Source of the DNA: Pseudoips prasinana
Taxonomy: Eukaryota; Arthropoda; Insecta; Lepidoptera; Nolidae
Direction: 5' to 3'
Length of the DNA: 64,000 nucleotides
Assembly (NCBI GenBank): GCA_951640165.1
Contig: OX621258.1
Location: 6,409,501-6,473,500, forward strand
A program made the position numbers and the translations under genes. The notes under the pieces were generated by a model, which was given only the letters and a program-made list of their open reading frames with translations, did not search any database and was not told where the DNA came from. Positions 33,418 to 46,000 of this stretch are shown in pieces; position 1 is the first letter of the stretch, and each line of letters begins with the position of its first letter.

Positions 33418-34194
33418 AGTGGAGTGCCACGTATACCAGCTTCTCTATTTTTTGCACAAGACGAGGGACAGAGACGGTGTCGAAGGCCTTAGCAAGGTCA
33501 AGGAATATGGTGAAACATTTATTTTTAGCATCCAATTTGTTTACCAAAAGTGTACAAGATCTAATACTGCGCTATCAGTGGAACGGCTGGATCTAAACCC
33601 ATATTGTGCATTGGGTAGTTCACATTCTTCTAAGTACTTTTTTAGTCACTTATTGTTCATTATCCGCTCAAACAACTTCGATATTGTAGTTAGTTTAGCT
33701 ATAGATCTATAGTTAGAGACGTTGTCTTATGCTCCTATCTTGTGTATGGGATGTACCACAGCTTTTTTTAGGGCATCGGGAAACATTCTAGTATCAAAAG
33801 ACCGGTTTATTAGATGGGTTAGAACAGGAGTTACAGATCCTAACTTTAAAACTTGAGCACTGCCGGGGAACAGTCACTTTTAAGAAGTTGGATTGTTCTA
33901 TATACTTCATCGTAGTCTGTAGGTAGGAGGACAAAAGAGTTGATATGAGCGTTAGAAACTTTGGAAAATGATGTTAGGGATAGGGATTTTGCCTGATAGT
34001 CGTTTGCCTATATTTGAAAAATATTGGTTGATTTTGTTTATTTTATTTTTAGGGTTGTTGTTAGCTGGCTATAGTTTTTATTTTATGGATGTTGGTAATT
34101 GGTTTTATAGTAGACGACAACTTTTTGGTGTTGTGTTTTTTGTCATTAGCAGTTCATCTTTCTCATATTGTTTTTTAAGTTTTTTTTATTAAAG
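33418..34194 (-). mobile_element. Antisense LINE fragment, linker and RT N-terminal part
   Basis: On the minus strand, reading leftwards from 34194: INKINQYFSNIGKRLSGKIP, later DALKKAVVHPIHKIG, NYRSIAKLTTISKLFERI, LPNAQYGFRSSRSTDSA, then DTVS-like and ending near 33418. This is the usual order of a CR1/Jockey-type RT start (NYRPIS, QYGFR). Several stops and frameshifts. It abuts unit 3 exactly where homology to unit 1 begins, mirroring the Jockey LINE at the unit 1 edge. Confidence 0.7.
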
Positions 34195-34661
34195 TATTGG
34201 CTGGCAATTAAAAGAACGGTTAAAAGTATAGTAGTACCTATACGTTATTGTTCTTAAAACTTTTAGTACCTACCTACAGAATACTTCGAAATTCTCAGTA
34301 TATGTGGCAACTCCGCCTACCGAAATATGGCCAAGGTCAAGGTCAAGGTCAATATCTTCTTGTGTTTACTACCGGATGTACTCCAATCACGAACACTTAA
34401 TACAATATAATTATTATATTTCTCGCCATTAAAACGATAAAAATCAATAGTGTGGAACCTAATTGGTAGCTGATAAGGTTGAAACATTTAGAAGTGCTAT
34501 CATTTGGGTACCTAACGAAAATACTTCACAACTTGTTTGTAAAAGTAGTACCTATTGCCTGGGGCCATGAATTGGGTTGGGTATTGCTTGTTGTTTTCCA
34601 TTCAGACGTATTTGCGAACTTTTAGACATTTTATAATAGATTCCATAGTTACCTTCTTACA

Positions 34662-37600
34662 ATGGATCATCCAAACGAATCGGAAGCAGGCTCGGAAATG
34701 TCTGACGAAGAAAAATCTTCGCCACCGGCAGCTAAAAAGATGAAGATTGATGATCTTACTTCCAAGGTGAGTTGCTTATTGCGGAAAGTGGGAGGAGCCA
34801 TGAGCGATACGCGCTGATGAGATGCCATGTCGGCAAATAGTAATAGTAAAGTCTTACTATATATTCGATTTCAACGTCTAACTGCATATTTCGCTTACTT
34901 CAGAATTGTTTTAACTTATAAATATCGAGTTTTGTGATAAGCTCATTTTCTGAATTCCAATACCTACAAATAAATCTGCAGTAAATATGTTTCCAGTTTA
35001 ATTTAGTATTCTCCCGGATTTATTATTGAACTCTTTGCTCCCCGCTCCGGTTAAAACCATAAAGTTAGTATAGGTACACTAACTTTATGGTTAAAACCTC
35101 CATGTTCAGTGGTGTATCAAACTATTACCTAGGTATATTCTTCTTACATCTGTAACTCTAATAACATTTTAAATTCAATAGATCGTCTCAAACCATTCGG
35201 TATTTAAAGAAATCCTTCTTACTAGTTACTTCAGAGCACAAGACCTTTCTAAATATGTTCATTGTCTGGGATCACCATAAAATAAACAATAATAAAATAT
35301 TTTTAATTTATTACGATCTGCACCTACCAATACTTTGAGCGCCCTCTACAAACACATAAGAGAATTAAGTTGTCACGTAAAGCGGTACTCTATGGAAAAT
35401 ACACTCATCTAAAATAAATAACCACGTCATATCAACCTTAAATCAAATGAATATTCAGGATATGGAGATACATATGGAGAAACCAATGTATTTTTTATAC
35501 ACTGGTTTCTCCATTGATTTTGATAATTGTTTAGAATATACAAATTAAATGCAAATCGGACTATAAGTTTTAAATTTTTAATTCGGTATTATTGTAGGTA
35601 GGTATTTACCAACCTAACCTATTTTTGTATGAATGTCATCGAGTGAACAATTACCAAAATAGTCTACTAACAACGGAGAAATGTTCTTTATGAACCGAAC
35701 TCAGACAACTGTTGATGGCACTTGATGGTAGCTTCACTAGCCTTAGGTACAAAAAACAGGTCAGAAATACATGTACCATCCACATATATTTTTAACCTGT
35801 TTTTGTCTTTGGTTTATTTAGTAAGTAGGTACTGTTTAAGTAAAACGTATGTGGGTAAGTGTTTAAGTAAAGTAAAGTAAAGTACTCTTTATTGTACAAA
35901 GAAAAAACATGCGGGACAGTCTTTGGGGAATATAATTTAATTAATATGTGTAATAAACATTTCAGTTACGGACGTTCGTACCAATTACCTTGATGGGGAG
36001 CACGCTCGGAGAGAGACATCGCTGCTTCAACGCTCTCGTACAAGAGGCCAGCGCTGCCGCCACTACGTTCAAACATATCACGTCCCTACCAGAAAACTCT
36101 CCTCTTGATCGTCTCTTCAAAATCGACCTTGCCATTAAGCAAAAAAATGTAGACTTCATTATACAAAACATAAAAGACGACGACATGCTATACGTTAGCA
36201 GAGCTTTAAAGGCCAAGTGGCTTGTAGAACACCCAAACTTAATAAACCCTAAATATCTGGAAGAAACTCTCTACCCACAAATGATAATGCCTGCAGTCAG
36301 CAAACTCAAACACTGGTTGTATATTAACTTGCGAGACCCTGCTACTTGTGAAGCTTTCTATCAGTATAATGAAGACAAAGACTTTGACTATGCTGTTAAG
36401 TTTCTCAGCCACTGTTCTAATGAGTTTATACTAAATAAGTTTCCTGATATAGTAAGTAAGATGTCCCCTCAGCGTTTGAAAGTCTTATCTGAAAAATGCC
36501 CTCAAGTAGCTAAAATTTTTTTCGATACATTGGCATCAAACGATGCCCTTAAACGGCGTTGCTACGACGAGAGCCGCAAGTACTACAAAAAAATTAAATT
36601 TTTATTGAAAACTGATCCAGAATTATTTTTGGATATTACGGAAAATTATAATCTAAATGTTTTAAAGAAACTCGGTCGTAGCTCTACTCATTTTATAATG
36701 CGTGAACATAAGAGTAGATTTATGGCTAAACCAGAGTTTTATGCAGTGAAATTGCTTCATCTACCAACCGTTGCAAAATGCCTCAGCGAAGAAGAGTGTG
36801 AGCAGGTGATCCTCAAACTAGGGCGAGCGAATTTCCTCCGCAACTGGTTCAACTATAAAGCCGTAGAGCCGTTACTACAGCGACTTCCACCAACAAAACG
36901 AGCAGCCCTCAAGAAACGCGTTTTTGTGGATAAGGATTTTGGTGAACTCGTCGATCACTGGCCATACACGGTATCCGAGTGGTCCTATGTTCTTTTTGCG
37001 GGAGGTAATGCAACGCGTGCCTTCGTTGACCAAAACTATTACTCTCCGATCACTATGTATCGGTGTCCTGCGTTAGATCGGCTGGGTAGGACACATGACC
37101 GATTACCATGCAGTAACATGTCGATGTGTATGAAGAAAGGCGGCCAGGCTAAAAAGAGGTGTGAATTTCAGCGATTATTCGATGAGTATCGCTTTGTCGG
37201 GTTCAAACAGGCGATGTACGAGTTGGGACGCCGGTACCAGGCGGCAGGCTCGGCAGAGCGTCGGCGGGATATGATGCTGGTACTGGTGAGCAAGGCGGGC
37301 GCGTGCGCGGAGCACGTGGAGGCGCTGCTGCGGCTGAGCGCGCGCCGCGCCAACGAGCCGGCGCCCGCGCGCGCCGCCGTGCTGCGCAGCCTGGTGCGGC
37401 GCGCGCGCGTCTGGCGCCTGGCGCCGCGCGCGTGGCAGCAGCTGCTCGCGCTCGGCCGGGGGCTCGGGCTCGATGGCACCGCGCCGGAAGTCCCGTGTCA
37501 CGAAGGTTTGCACGCTGTCGTCCTACGCCAGCTACTGGCTAATGGTCACTGTGAACCTGCCATTTTTCAAGCATATTTGGGGGCGTTCTCGACTTTAGCC

Positions 37601-39523
37601 GAGTATTCGTTGACGGCGGAAGAGAAACGATGTGTCGTTGCCGCCCTCGGGCGCCAGCTGATCACGAGCGCCACCGAAGCGGAGCCCGCAGTCGCCGCCG
37701 CGTTTCTAGGCCGAGAGTTCGATGTCTTGAAGGCATACGGCATCCGTATCGATGGTGCTTCCGAGATAGTCGGAGCGGTGAAATCCTTAGTTCCTCGAGA
37801 TTCGGCCGCCGCGAGGCCCCTCCTTAAGCGACTGTACGACATGCGGGTCGCCCGACGGGAATGTTTCGAAGTTAACCTAGAATTCCGGCGAGACGACGCG
37901 TCGCTTGTGAATATCCTCCGCCATGAGCCGACCGCGTTTAGTACGAACACTCTTGTCGAAATAATGGCCAGCTCGAAAACCGATCGATTCATTAAAAAGT
38001 TGGCGGTTTATTTCAATGAAAAGGAAGGTTTTGCGGATCGACTTCGCATCGCAATAAAAGAGAGAATCTATGAAGAACCACCAGTGAAACTCGCTGGGCC
38101 TCTGGCGGGTCTCCTCGGTTCGGATTTCGAGGCGATGCTTCGCGAATTGGACGCAGGGTGTGAAGTACGGAAACGATTTGCAGCAGTTCTGCGTGCGAAT
38201 ACTCATCGTGCCCGGCCCTCATCTAATGTGTTAGCATGGGGTTGGCGTTTCGCAGGAGTAAAGGCGATAGCGACTTATTTATACCGTGGCAGATTGTGTG
38301 TAGTGAGTGACGAGGTGCTTACACTGGCAGCCGACCGAAGAACTTCTCGGTTAGCATTACAACTGTGCAAGCGTATACCTTCGGTCATCGTTGATGTATA
38401 TACTATAGTTTCCGCCAAAAGAACTAGCATTGCACTTCGAGGGTCTTTATCCCACCTTGAACACAACGGCGCTGCTAGCGGCCAAGTGTGGGAAATAATA
38501 AAACCATTGATCTTGAACATTGACTTAACATCCCGAGGACGTCTCCAAAGTAAGTTAAACCGATCGAAGCGGATGCCGATACAGATTCAACCCGATTACT
38601 GTGCTATTATATACTTGGCTTTACATAAATTTCGCTACTGGAATTATATTCCTACACTTAATTCACTCATGAACTTTCTACCTACTGTGAGTCCAGAGTT
38701 AGTTGAAAATGTTTTAACGCAGATGCTGCACGTAGACATTGATACTGAGGAAAGTAAAAGCGAAATAAGGATACATATGATTTTCCCAGCTTTGTTTGTT
38801 AGGTATTTGTTATTGAGTACTAGCGAAGAAGAGCAAGAACGCAGACTAGTGATAATAGGACAGCCGTTCATGGAACATTTGGACTACTTACGGAAGGAGT
38901 ATCCGCATATGACAAATGAGATTATGAAAAAGACTATAGACAATTTGAGATTGAATAAAGTATGTTTGGATATTAAATACGTGTCAAGTCTGCCGGTATT
39001 GCAGAGGTTCTACAATTGGATGCAGACATTTTTGTCGAAAGAAGAGAACCTTGAGCTGTACGTGTTGATAAATTTGTCGATGATATATGTGGCGACATTG
39101 AGACAGAGTGTTGAACAGATGCCTGAAGTGTTTGAAGATCCGAAACTGAAAGCTACAGAAGGAGTACAGAAGGTAGGATTAGCATTCGGAAAACGCATAG
39201 CGAAAGAGGTATCACAACTCGTGGTACAGAATTTCGACAGTATAATCGAATTATACGCAGTCGGTCTTAATGAGTATTTAAGTAGTAATTATCATTGCTG
39301 TCACAAGGTAACTAAAGGAAACTTTGTAGCCAAAGTTATAGAAGGATATTTTTCTGAGAGTGTCGGCATGCAGCGTCGCCTAGGGTTTTATGTTTCGAAT
39401 TATTGTCTAAAAAAGGAGATTTTAAACGAAATTCAGTTTGCAGAACTTAAAAGTATGTTTGAAAAAGATAAGCAACTAAACATATTGATAAACGCAAATA
39501 AGTACTCATGTCTTTTAAAATAG
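34662..39523 (+). CDS. Unrecognised ~1220-aa nuclear-type protein, copy 3 (complete)
   Basis: Exon 1 34662-34766 (35 codons), intron 34767-35965 (gtgagt...tttcag), exon 2 35966-39523 (1185 codons); phase 0. Exon 1 encodes an acidic/Ser-rich start (SEAGSEMSDEEKSS) and then PAAKKMKID, very like the monopartite c-Myc-type nuclear signal. The body looks almost wholly helical with leucine-spaced repeats (LLHLPTVAKCLSEEECEQVI type), suggesting an alpha-solenoid. I see no catalytic motif. A Cys group lies at about residues 399-433 (CPALD, PCSN, SMCM, KRCEF). Codons for about residues 465-545 are extremely GC-rich (Ala/Arg/Leu). It is the only copy with exon 1 and an uninterrupted frame. AATAAA at 39820. 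Convergent with PHLDB. Function unknown. Confidence 0.85.
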
Positions 39524-39604
39524 TTTACTGCAAAAAGTGCAAAAACGCAGTCTCAAGTTATTTATGTTCATATAACTATTGAACAAGCTTGTCTTTTATA
39601 ACAA

Positions 39605-40260
39605 AACTAGCTATGGGCCGCGGTTTTACCCGCATTAAACTTTAAAAATTATATCTATGTCTATGTGTTAATCCAGGGTGTCAGCTAACTCCATACCAAA
39701 TTTCATTCAAATCGCTGCAGCCATTTAGACATGAAGCTATCGCCTATAATGAGTAATATTTTTTTTATAACTGCAACTTCCTTCACTCGGACTCATATAG
39801 TGTGGTATAATTAAGTACAAATAAATCTAGAGAACTTGTATAAAATTAACTTAAGCCAAAGTACCAAACAATATTTTATTTTACAAAAGTGTTAATCTGT
39901 GTAATATTGTTACATACTACGTCTCCACAAAATAAGTACCTAATTGTTTATAACAGGGTAATGTATAAGATTCCATAACAATCTTCCCAAAGATATTGAA
40001 GAATTGTCTACAAATAAGGATAAAAGAATTATAATTGGCAAATTGTGTAGCAGTGCATCTACAAAATTTATGATTATCTAAGTGACAGAAGTGCTTGGGA
40101 TCGAGTTGCTCCAAGTCAACACATATAAAAAAGTACCTAATTAATGTTAAACAATATTTATTTTACAACAGGATGCCTACGGAGATTTCTGGCAGTAAAA
40201 AAATGAAGATCCCACATAAATGTAACATTTTAACGAAATATATTCATTTGAATGGACGCA
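39605..40260 (+). mobile_element. SINE-like and CR1-like LINE fragments after gene copy 3
   Basis: Same insertions as at 14100-14760 and 19845-20490, with minor substitutions. They lie in the probable 3' UTR or just downstream. Confidence 0.65.
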
Positions 40261-40299
40261 GACTTTCTCAGGGGAAAATCATAAATTATCTGTGCTAAA

Positions 40300-43080
40300 A
40301 AGTAAAAATATCTAGGTAACTGCAATGAAAGACAAAATCACAATAAAATGAACTTTAATTCATTGGGTTAATAATACAGTACGTTTTATTTATACTTAAA
40401 ATTAAGTAAAATTGGTATCAGCCCTTTAATCTATGCAAAAAATACAATGTTGCAAACCTAAAAAACGAATTTAATATTTTTTTACACTGGTAATACGATT
40501 CGAAGTGTAATCACAATTTTGTACTTAACAATTACTTGTTACGGTAATTCATATAATTTCATTAGTTAAAATTAGTAACTTAATTAACTAAGCAGCTGTA
40601 TTAGATGTAGTTTTCAAAATATTTTCATACTGTGTCTACATTACCGAGCAAAAATATTCGATTCGATATTACATTAGAAATATACGCCTTAGCCTCACGG
40701 CTATGGATGGTCCAATAATGTAGACATGGCATGAATCAGGAGCTGCCAATCAAGAATAAATAATTTCGAAACTTTTGTTCAGACTTAAATATTAAAAATT
40801 TAACAGACATGCAAAATCTGCGTTCCGTTCAGCACAATACTATATTTTTTATTTACACTATTCGGTAACATAATTGCATTTAAGCGTGCAGAAATAGGTT
40901 CTTAGCTCCCTAAAAAGGGGGTCAAAATACCAACATCTCGTCAAACATAAGTTTTGACAATGATTTAGCAACTCAATATGGCTGCCACATAATATATATA
41001 AAAGCATCCTTATGACAATTAATTTATCACTTAAATGTACTTAATATGAAATAATTTAAAACAATTTAAAATGCAAGTTTTGATGGTGATGAATTGTGAT
41101 ATAAGTACAAAAATAAAATAAATATATCCACCATAGTGTTGCAATTTTAAAAACTGGCACCATCTTAAATAAGCTGTCAGTTATGAGCGCGAAATTTGAA
41201 ACTGCGTCACTATGAAAATTAATTTTAAAATTGGATTTGTATTTAAAATTATGTATACATACTTTAGCGATTCTTACATATATATTTGGAACATAATTTC
41301 AAAATCACACGCTTATAAATACACACTCTACTGTTTATGATTACCATGCAATAATCTATGGTATATAACATGGTAAAAAAGGGGAAAATATTGAAAATGT
41401 TATCGATTTACCCACATTTAAGTTTATTTTGCATCTTAACCAGAAGTTGCTTACTCATAAAAGTAGTAAATTATACAAGTGATTTCCATTATTTTACCTT
41501 TTTAAAACATATAATTTAGTCTCCCAATCGATTTTGTATATTTTTCAGTCTTATACAAGGCACCGATAAAATTCAATTTTGTATATTTATAAAAAAATAG
41601 TTGCCACTCGAATAATATACGAATAAAATTCATTCATGATAAAATTGGCACTTTTATTATCAACTTTGCCCGGCTAAAATCGAATGATAATCTGTTTCAA
41701 TAGGGAAAAGGAATGTTATGACGCCATTTTGTACTTCTCTTCTCACTTTTGAAATCCACGAATGAAATAGGAAAAGCTTTATAAAATGGATTCAACCCAT
41801 CTATTTAAAGGAAAACTAATGTATAATAGCATCATTTTTATTTAGTTTACCTACAATATATCTCTAACTTTAACCGGGCAAAATTGATAATTATATTTTA
41901 TTGCTAAAATCGAGATATTTTGATTGCAATATGGCTATTAAAATATATTCGTACATAAAATATTTTACATTTACACCAATATAATGTATCTTGCGTAGTT
42001 ATATCTATAATAAAAGCTGGTAAGTTTAATATAATGGATTATTGATAAAATATGTAGAAGTTAAAATTTCATATGTATGTGGTAATAAAGTCCTGGCCAT
42101 TTTTTATTTTACCCTAATATTAAAATTGACCACGTTAAGGCAAGATTAGTACCAATCTGTAATAAACTTCGTACAAAAATTGCTGTATTTACTTGAACTA
42201 TTCGGATTGGTATTCATCCTATTATGTAATAAGTACTATTATTTTGTGACATATTATTGAGAATATGGACGGTAGATATAATTCGATTTATTTCCATGAA
42301 TCTGCCTTATGAGCAAAAATATGATTTATTATTAAAATAAAATTGAAACATGATATCGCTTTTTACTTATTTACGCTCTAAATGAAATTATTTATTCCTC
42401 TATAGAACTACTCTGGCTTTGTTAAATATTACTAAAATCCGTTATTATTTCAAAATAATCACTTTACTCCAAATAGGCGAACGACCATAGAGAAACCATA
42501 GACAGTGAATAAAACATCTCCAAATATTTATAAAACCTAAATATTTGAGAGAAAATTATACTCATGAGTAAAGTTTTTAATTTAGCCGTTTAAATATATA
42601 TGTATTTACTCCATATAAAGCTGCAATATTCAATGTTGAACAAAAATATTAAATAAAATGACTGAAGATAACGCCATTTTGGAGTAAAATGACTTGAAAC
42701 TGATAAGATGCATTGACTATAGACGAATAGAAAACCGATATATCAATCTTCAAATGCCTGGGTGCTAAAACATCCTAAATTTAAATGTTTTTTTTTCTAT
42801 ATGTCTGATGGCATCCGCCCACTTGTGGCACGCCACTATGCCTTAGCTTGGTAACAAACTGCCTAATGGACATTGCGTCTACTTCCAGAAGAACAAGTTC
42901 TAAATATAAAAGACGAGTGTGTCATTGACACAAAACGTTCCATACTCAAATTAGACAGTAAATTTCTGTTGACATAACTGAACATTCTTAATTCAAATTT
43001 CGAATGTTATGTAAAAGAACGTTCTAAATTCAAAAAAGACCTGCCTAAAGGAGAAAATATACCTAGATTTTGGTTCTCAT
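40300..43080. other. Intergenic DNA between convergent genes, no gene seen
   Basis: Collinear with 20540-23310. AT-rich, no supported ORF, tRNA or exon on either strand. It should hold the 3' UTR of PHLDB near its right end. Confidence 0.7.
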
Positions 43081-43085
43081 GTGAT

Positions 43086-46000
43086 TCAGTCCAGATAATC
43101 GGTGTATCCCTGAGCGCCGGTGAAGATGACGTCAATCCATATGCGTGCAGCTTCGCCAGATGGCGCCATGAGGTAGTACCGCCGTTGTCTAGTTTTCACT
43201 ATGAATGTTGTTAGCGGGTTCGGTGATTTGGATGTGTTCCCGTGGTCTAGGTACACTTCTTCTATTACCTGTAAAGAGGAAATATACTTAAAAATCGTGT
43301 TACACATTTATGTGACTAGCTTCAACGTCTAAGATGTAGCGTAAGCGGTTTAGTTATCAGGGCTCTTAAACTTTCATGAGGATCTATTTCACTTATAATT
43401 AGAATTGCTATATTGTAAAATATTATTATTAATTTTTATAATTGTATCTATAGAATTTAATTTTAATGTATTGCAACTAACTCTTTGCTTTTTGTTCACA
43501 TAATTCCTTATATTATTGCATGTGGTGTTAGTCTATAATTGCTTGTTGCACAAAGAAAATATCTAAATATGTCTGTACCATATGTTATGAATTGTGTAAG
43601 CGATCGTTGGTTGACCTAATAAATAAATAAATCATCATATCAGCCGAAAGAGGTCCACTGCTGGACAAAGGCCTCCACAGTTGCCGGTCTTGCGCTATCC
43701 GCATCCAGCGACTGTCAGACTCTTGAGTTTTACTGGTAAGAAATAAAATCATCACTAGCCACTCATGACCTGCACACACCGGTCAGTAAGTGACCGGTAA
43801 GGCACCTAGGCAGTCGGTCAGTCCATAGATGAGTGACCGTTAAAGTGGTTTAATTTCTGGGCACTTTAAGCATTTCATTCCATTTATTCAATAACAATTT
43901 TTATTGTGTCTGAAATGTACACGCCTATCGTGTGCATGTCTCTTCACAATTATTTTTAAGTTAGTCGATTTAAATGTATAACTTTGTGACAACTTTTTTT
44001 TGAAGTTATACTTCTTTTGGCGCGATGGAGAAAAATGATGAGAGTGAATTTTTACGATGCGCGCGCATCGTAAAAATAACAGCATGACGTTAGTTCTAGG
44101 TGGTATGAAAATTGATAACTATGTTCAAGTTGTATATTAAGAAGTATAACTTCTAACGCGTGTACATAAGTACACACAAGTTTTTTTTTCTTGTCTATGA
44201 CTTTGTGTATAAAATATCGTCCCTTCCTTTTGTCTTTCTCTTTGGATCAAGCTATGTCGTCGAATGTAGATTGTCGAATAAAGTCTTGAAGAAACCTATT
44301 GAAGTTCTTTATTGGAATCGCATATGTCCACCACGGGACATGAAATACATACATAATAAATTTCAGCATAAAATTTCAAGTGAAAATGTCAAATACGTGG
44401 TTAATGATAACGTCAATTAAAATCTGCCGAACCCGGCAGTCGATAATTCATGTCAGAGCCTTCCTGGGCAGCTTGAATAACTCTGACACCAGGGTAACCA
44501 TTGACCATACGATAAAGAAGAAAGAAATCACTAGGAGTCAGGAATTCGCGAAGTTCGCATACACAAATTCATACATTCATACTTGAATTCGCAACGATTA
44601 TTTTCTGGGTGTCACGACCGAAATTCTGGACATACCTAATTGTTATTCCTCTATAACTACGAACTTTTTAAATTGGCAGGAATATGGTCTACCTGTGTTT
44701 ATACCAACAGCTCTTTAAGGAGCATTATTAAAAAACTAAGTTTGCAACTTATTCGAGAGTCGGACGTGCAGACCTATTAAGCAATGCAGCGTCACAACCA
44801 TAGGGTTGGAGCCCTGCCGTTTGGATACAAGACTAGGGGATCAAATCTTACCTGGAAGTAGGCCCCTCCCCTGGGTTTCTTCTCACTCTTGTCCCAGTAG
44901 TAGACGAACGTTTTCGTTTCTCTATCGAAAACGAACCACCTGCAATATGCAAATGGACTCAGTAACAGTTTGATACCTTCAAATTAACGTTAGTAAAGAG
45001 CCTCGTTGGTCTAGCGGTAGCGTGTTCAACCGCAGATAATGAGGTCCTGGGTTCAAATCCCGGGTCGGGACAAAAATAAATCGATTTTTCCGTAAAAAGA
45101 AATTTCTCAGTATCAGCCCGAAGTCTGGAGGTTGGCGGTATTACAACCCCGTGCCTCGGAGAGCACGTAAAGCCATCGGTCCTGTACCTGAACTCTTTCC
45201 GGTCGTGTCACTAGGCGTCCCATCGGATCATGAGAGTGATGGAATAGAAAGTGCCCCTGTGTTTGCGCACACACTTGTGCGCTATAATATGTCCTGCGCA
45301 ATTGGCTAGTGTCCATTAAGACTGGCCGCCGTGGCCGAAATTCGGTCGGGAGGACGTCATCAGTAAATATAGTCTTTATTCTATAAATGTTTCACTGCCG
45401 TGCTAGTGGTGGTAGAAGACGCTACTAATAATAAATAATGTTGACGGGTCTGTTGGCATGGTTGGTAAATACGCCGCCTTTCACGCCGCAGGTCGTGGGT
45501 TCGATTCCCACCCGGGACAAATATTTGTGTGCATGAACATGTCTGTTTGTCCTGAGTCTGGGTGTAAATTATCTATATAAGTAGGTATTTACAAAAGAAA
45601 AATAGTATATGTAGTATAGGTATCAGTTACGTGATTTCCATAGTACAAGCTCTGCTTAGTTTGGGATCAGATGGCCGTGTGTGAATAATGTCCCAGGATA
45701 TTATTATTATAATGTGCTTTTCGTCGATTTCGGCAGAGTCTCAATGGCAACTAGCCATCTGCACACGACATATAATAGTGCAAAAGTGTATGCCTAAACA
45801 CAGGGGCACTTTCTATTTACACCACTACGGTATTAGGAACAAGGCTTTCGAACTTCTGACTTCTTACTTGGGCAATAGAATTCAGAAATTCGAAATAAAC
45901 GGTAAAATATCTCCGGGATCTCCAGTGGTAATGGGCGTTCCACAGGGGTCAATTCTTGGCCCATTTTTGTTTTTAATGTATATAAATGACTTACCTTACT

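Larger units (their letters stand above)
34196..45447. repeat. Segmental duplication, unit 3 (joined to the real PHLDB gene)
   Basis: Contains full gene copy 3, the intergenic block and the PHLDB tail, and continues into unique PHLDB introns and exons. It is therefore likely closest to the ancestral arrangement. The PHLDB intron (43269-44851) differs from A1 and A2, with different repeat insertions. The flank to the right of exon 44852-44939 has lost about 250 bp relative to A1/A2 and gained an S1 SINE. Confidence 0.85.

Noticed and set aside
33968..34192. Hydrophobic 74-residue plus-strand ORF resembling a membrane peptide
   Set aside because: The minus strand here is a LINE linker and RT (NQYFSNIGKRLSGK); the plus frame is its shadow.
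45001..45073. tRNA gene
   Set aside because: A and B boxes are clear but the acceptor stem does not pair and the sequence continues into a body shared by several dispersed copies, so it is a SINE head.
45465..45520. Second tRNA gene (also 49530-49590, 51315-51385, 56985-57050, 58560-58625)
   Set aside because: All are tRNA-like heads of S2-type SINEs with shared downstream body and poor cloverleaf pairing.
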